A stretch of 64,000 nucleotides of DNA from CAYRFQ01 sp964423615. GTDB taxonomy: Bacteria > Planctomycetota > Planctomycetia > Gemmatales > Gemmataceae. Shown here one piece after another: positions 62,893 to 64,000 of this stretch. The translations under genes were made by a program, and so were the position numbers. Under the pieces are notes generated by a model. The model was given only the letters and a program-made list of their open reading frames with translations. It searched no databases and was not told the DNA's origin. Positions within the stretch are counted from its first letter, which is position 1. Every line of letters begins with the position of its first letter. The stretch spans positions 61,306 through 125,305 of the forward strand of contig CAYRFQ010000015.1 in NCBI GenBank assembly GCA_964423615.1. Reading direction: 5' to 3'.

Positions 62893-63951
62893 ATGAGCAT
62901 CGAACCCGTTCTTGCTATCGACGAATTGTTGGAACCGATTCCTGGAGACAATCCAGCGGGGACCGACGTTCCCTTCGACGTTCGGGAACAGTTGAAAGAG
63001 ATGCGCAAGGAAATCAACCCACAAGACTATGCAGCCGACGACCCAACCCGACCCACCGAACACATCAAGGCGAATTGGCCAGGAATCGTCCGTCTTGCCG
63101 AGGAAACATTACGTGACACTTCGAAAAACGTTCTTGTTGCGGCTCAACTGGCCGAAGCTTTAGTCAAAATTCACGGCTTCGTCGGCCTTCGTGACGGGTT
63201 ACAATTCATGCGTCGCCTGATGGCCGAATGTTGGGATCGAATCACTCCAGACATCGAAGACGGAGACCTCGAAGTTCGAGCCACTCCATTCAAGTGGCTG
63301 GACGATGAAGACCGTGGGGCACGATTCCCGACGACCATTCGTCTTGTGCCCATAGTCTACCTTGGAACGACTGGGTTTGGCTGGTTTCGTTGGAAGCACA
63401 CACAGGCTGGGCAACATCCCGTTGAAGAGTATGAGCAAGCCGTCCTGAACACTTCTCGGGACTTGGTCGAACTGACCGTGGAGTCGTTGGAAACCTCGGA
63501 AGAAGAACTTCGATCGCTCATCGACGTGTTGACCGACAAACTCGGAGACGAAGCTCCAGCACTGAACACCATTCAGTTGGCTGTCACTGACTGTCTGACC
63601 CTTTCGAAACAAATTTTGGAACGTAAAGGACCTGGAGAGGACGCTCCAATTGACGAGGAAGAGGCCGAAGTTCAAGATGAAGAGAGCGAGGACCTAGGCG
63701 AAACCCCTCAGGCAACCCGGAGAAAAATCCGAAATCGTGATGATATATACGCCGTTCTGAATGAAGCCGCGGGGCGGCTCAAAGAAATCGAACCGCACAG
63801 TCCGATTCCTTACCTCATTGAAAAAGCGGTTGAACTCGGGGCCATGCCATTTCCCCAACTCATGCGTGCTCTGATCCGCGACGATAATATCCTCCGAGAG
63901 ATGAATCGCGAACTTGGTATTAAAGAAGAATCCGAAGAACAGCAATATTAG
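62893..63951 (+). CDS. tssA: Type VI secretion system protein TssA
   Basis: A 352-residue TssA (ImpA family) with the N-terminal ImpA domain: LLEPIPGDNPAGTDVPFD (about 11-28), NWPGIVRLAEETLRDTSKNVLVAAQLAEALVKIHGF and the GLRDGLQFMRRLMAECWDRITP segment. An acidic linker (about 255-280) and a short C-terminal domain with SPIPYLIEKAVELGAMPFPQLM follow. TssA caps and guides sheath assembly of the contractile secretion machine. It is the first sign of a T6SS locus that would lie beyond 64,000. Spacing to the previous ORF is 132 bases. Confidence 0.92.
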   Translation: MSIEPVLAIDELLEPIPGDNPAGTDVPFDVREQLKEMRKEINPQDYAADDPTRPTEHIKANWPGIVRLAEETLRDTSKNVLVAAQLAEALVKIHGFVGLRDGLQFMRRLMAECWDRITPDIEDGDLEVRATPFKWLDDEDRGARFPTTIRLVPIVYLGTTGFGWFRWKHTQAGQHPVEEYEQAVLNTSRDLVELTVESLETSEEELRSLIDVLTDKLGDEAPALNTIQLAVTDCLTLSKQILERKGPGEDAPIDEEEAEVQDEESEDLGETPQATRRKIRNRDDIYAVLNEAAGRLKEIEPHSPIPYLIEKAVELGAMPFPQLMRALIRDDNILREMNRELGIKEESEEQQY

Positions 63952-64000
63952 TACTACAGCGCGAGGTCTTGCTTTCTGGTGCTCCTTAACTCCTACAATC

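Overview
The window looks like chromosomal DNA of a planctomycete (Planctomycetota), probably a draft scaffold. The evidence is the gene mix: three sulfatases, a BBP7-type proline-rich outer-membrane barrel, TIGR03790 and DUF5690 family genes, a sialate O-acetylesterase-like SGNH protein, WD40 and HEAT proteins, soluble Ser/Thr kinases and many secreted proteins of unknown function. Family or genus cannot be fixed from the sequence alone. GTG and TTG starts with good ribosome-binding sites are frequent, so several starts were moved from the longest reading frame. No tRNA, rRNA, CRISPR array or intact insertion sequence was recognised. A run of exactly 100 N (6132-6231) sits inside a 47-bp tandem repeat and is almost certainly an assembly gap of unknown true length.

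Layout. 0-7.2 kb: mixed genes (lipoprotein, 4Fe-4S APS reductase, YchF, hydrolase, SnoaL-like protein, SMP-30-like protein, secreted exonuclease-fold protein). 7.2-16.4 kb: a tripartite tricarboxylate transporter operon (tctA, sulfatase, and a fused TctC-TctB protein) divergent from a sugar isomerase, then two more sulfatases preceded by a zinc-ribbon/hydrolase-tail chimera and a hydrolase relic. 16.5-26.8 kb: a complete chemotaxis operon cheW-mcp-cheR-cheA-cheC-cheD-cheY-cheB ending in a response regulator with a PP2C phosphatase output. 27-37.6 kb: outer-membrane barrel, HEAT, WD40, small and secreted proteins, and a kinase fused to a degenerate receiver domain. 37.7-47.8 kb: RecQ, an FHA-like protein, a decayed region, a GT2/flippase/ArnT-like polyprenol-sugar operon and a second kinase. 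47.8-53.5 kb: SGNH esterase, BON protein, Rieske oxygenase, DUF5690 transporter. 53.8-60.1 kb: a surface-glycan cluster (two methyltransferases, NAD-dependent epimerase, DegT aminotransferase, two glycosyltransferases). 60.5-64 kb: ECF sigma factor, anti-sigma factor, lipoprotein and small ORF, then tssA, which may open a type VI secretion locus beyond the edge.

Most unusual observations: (1) two remnants of a TIGR03790-family gene, an N-terminal piece on + at 33.6-34.0 kb and a decayed C-terminal piece on - at 40.6-40.9 kb, in the geometry expected if an inversion of about 7 kb cut one gene; (2) the TctC-TctB fusion with a sulfatase inside the transporter operon; (3) the zinc ribbon joined to the tail of an alpha/beta hydrolase; (4) the 47-bp self-complementary repeat that broke the assembly; (5) a che operon with a membrane-free tandem-PAS receptor and a phosphatase output, without flagellar genes in view.
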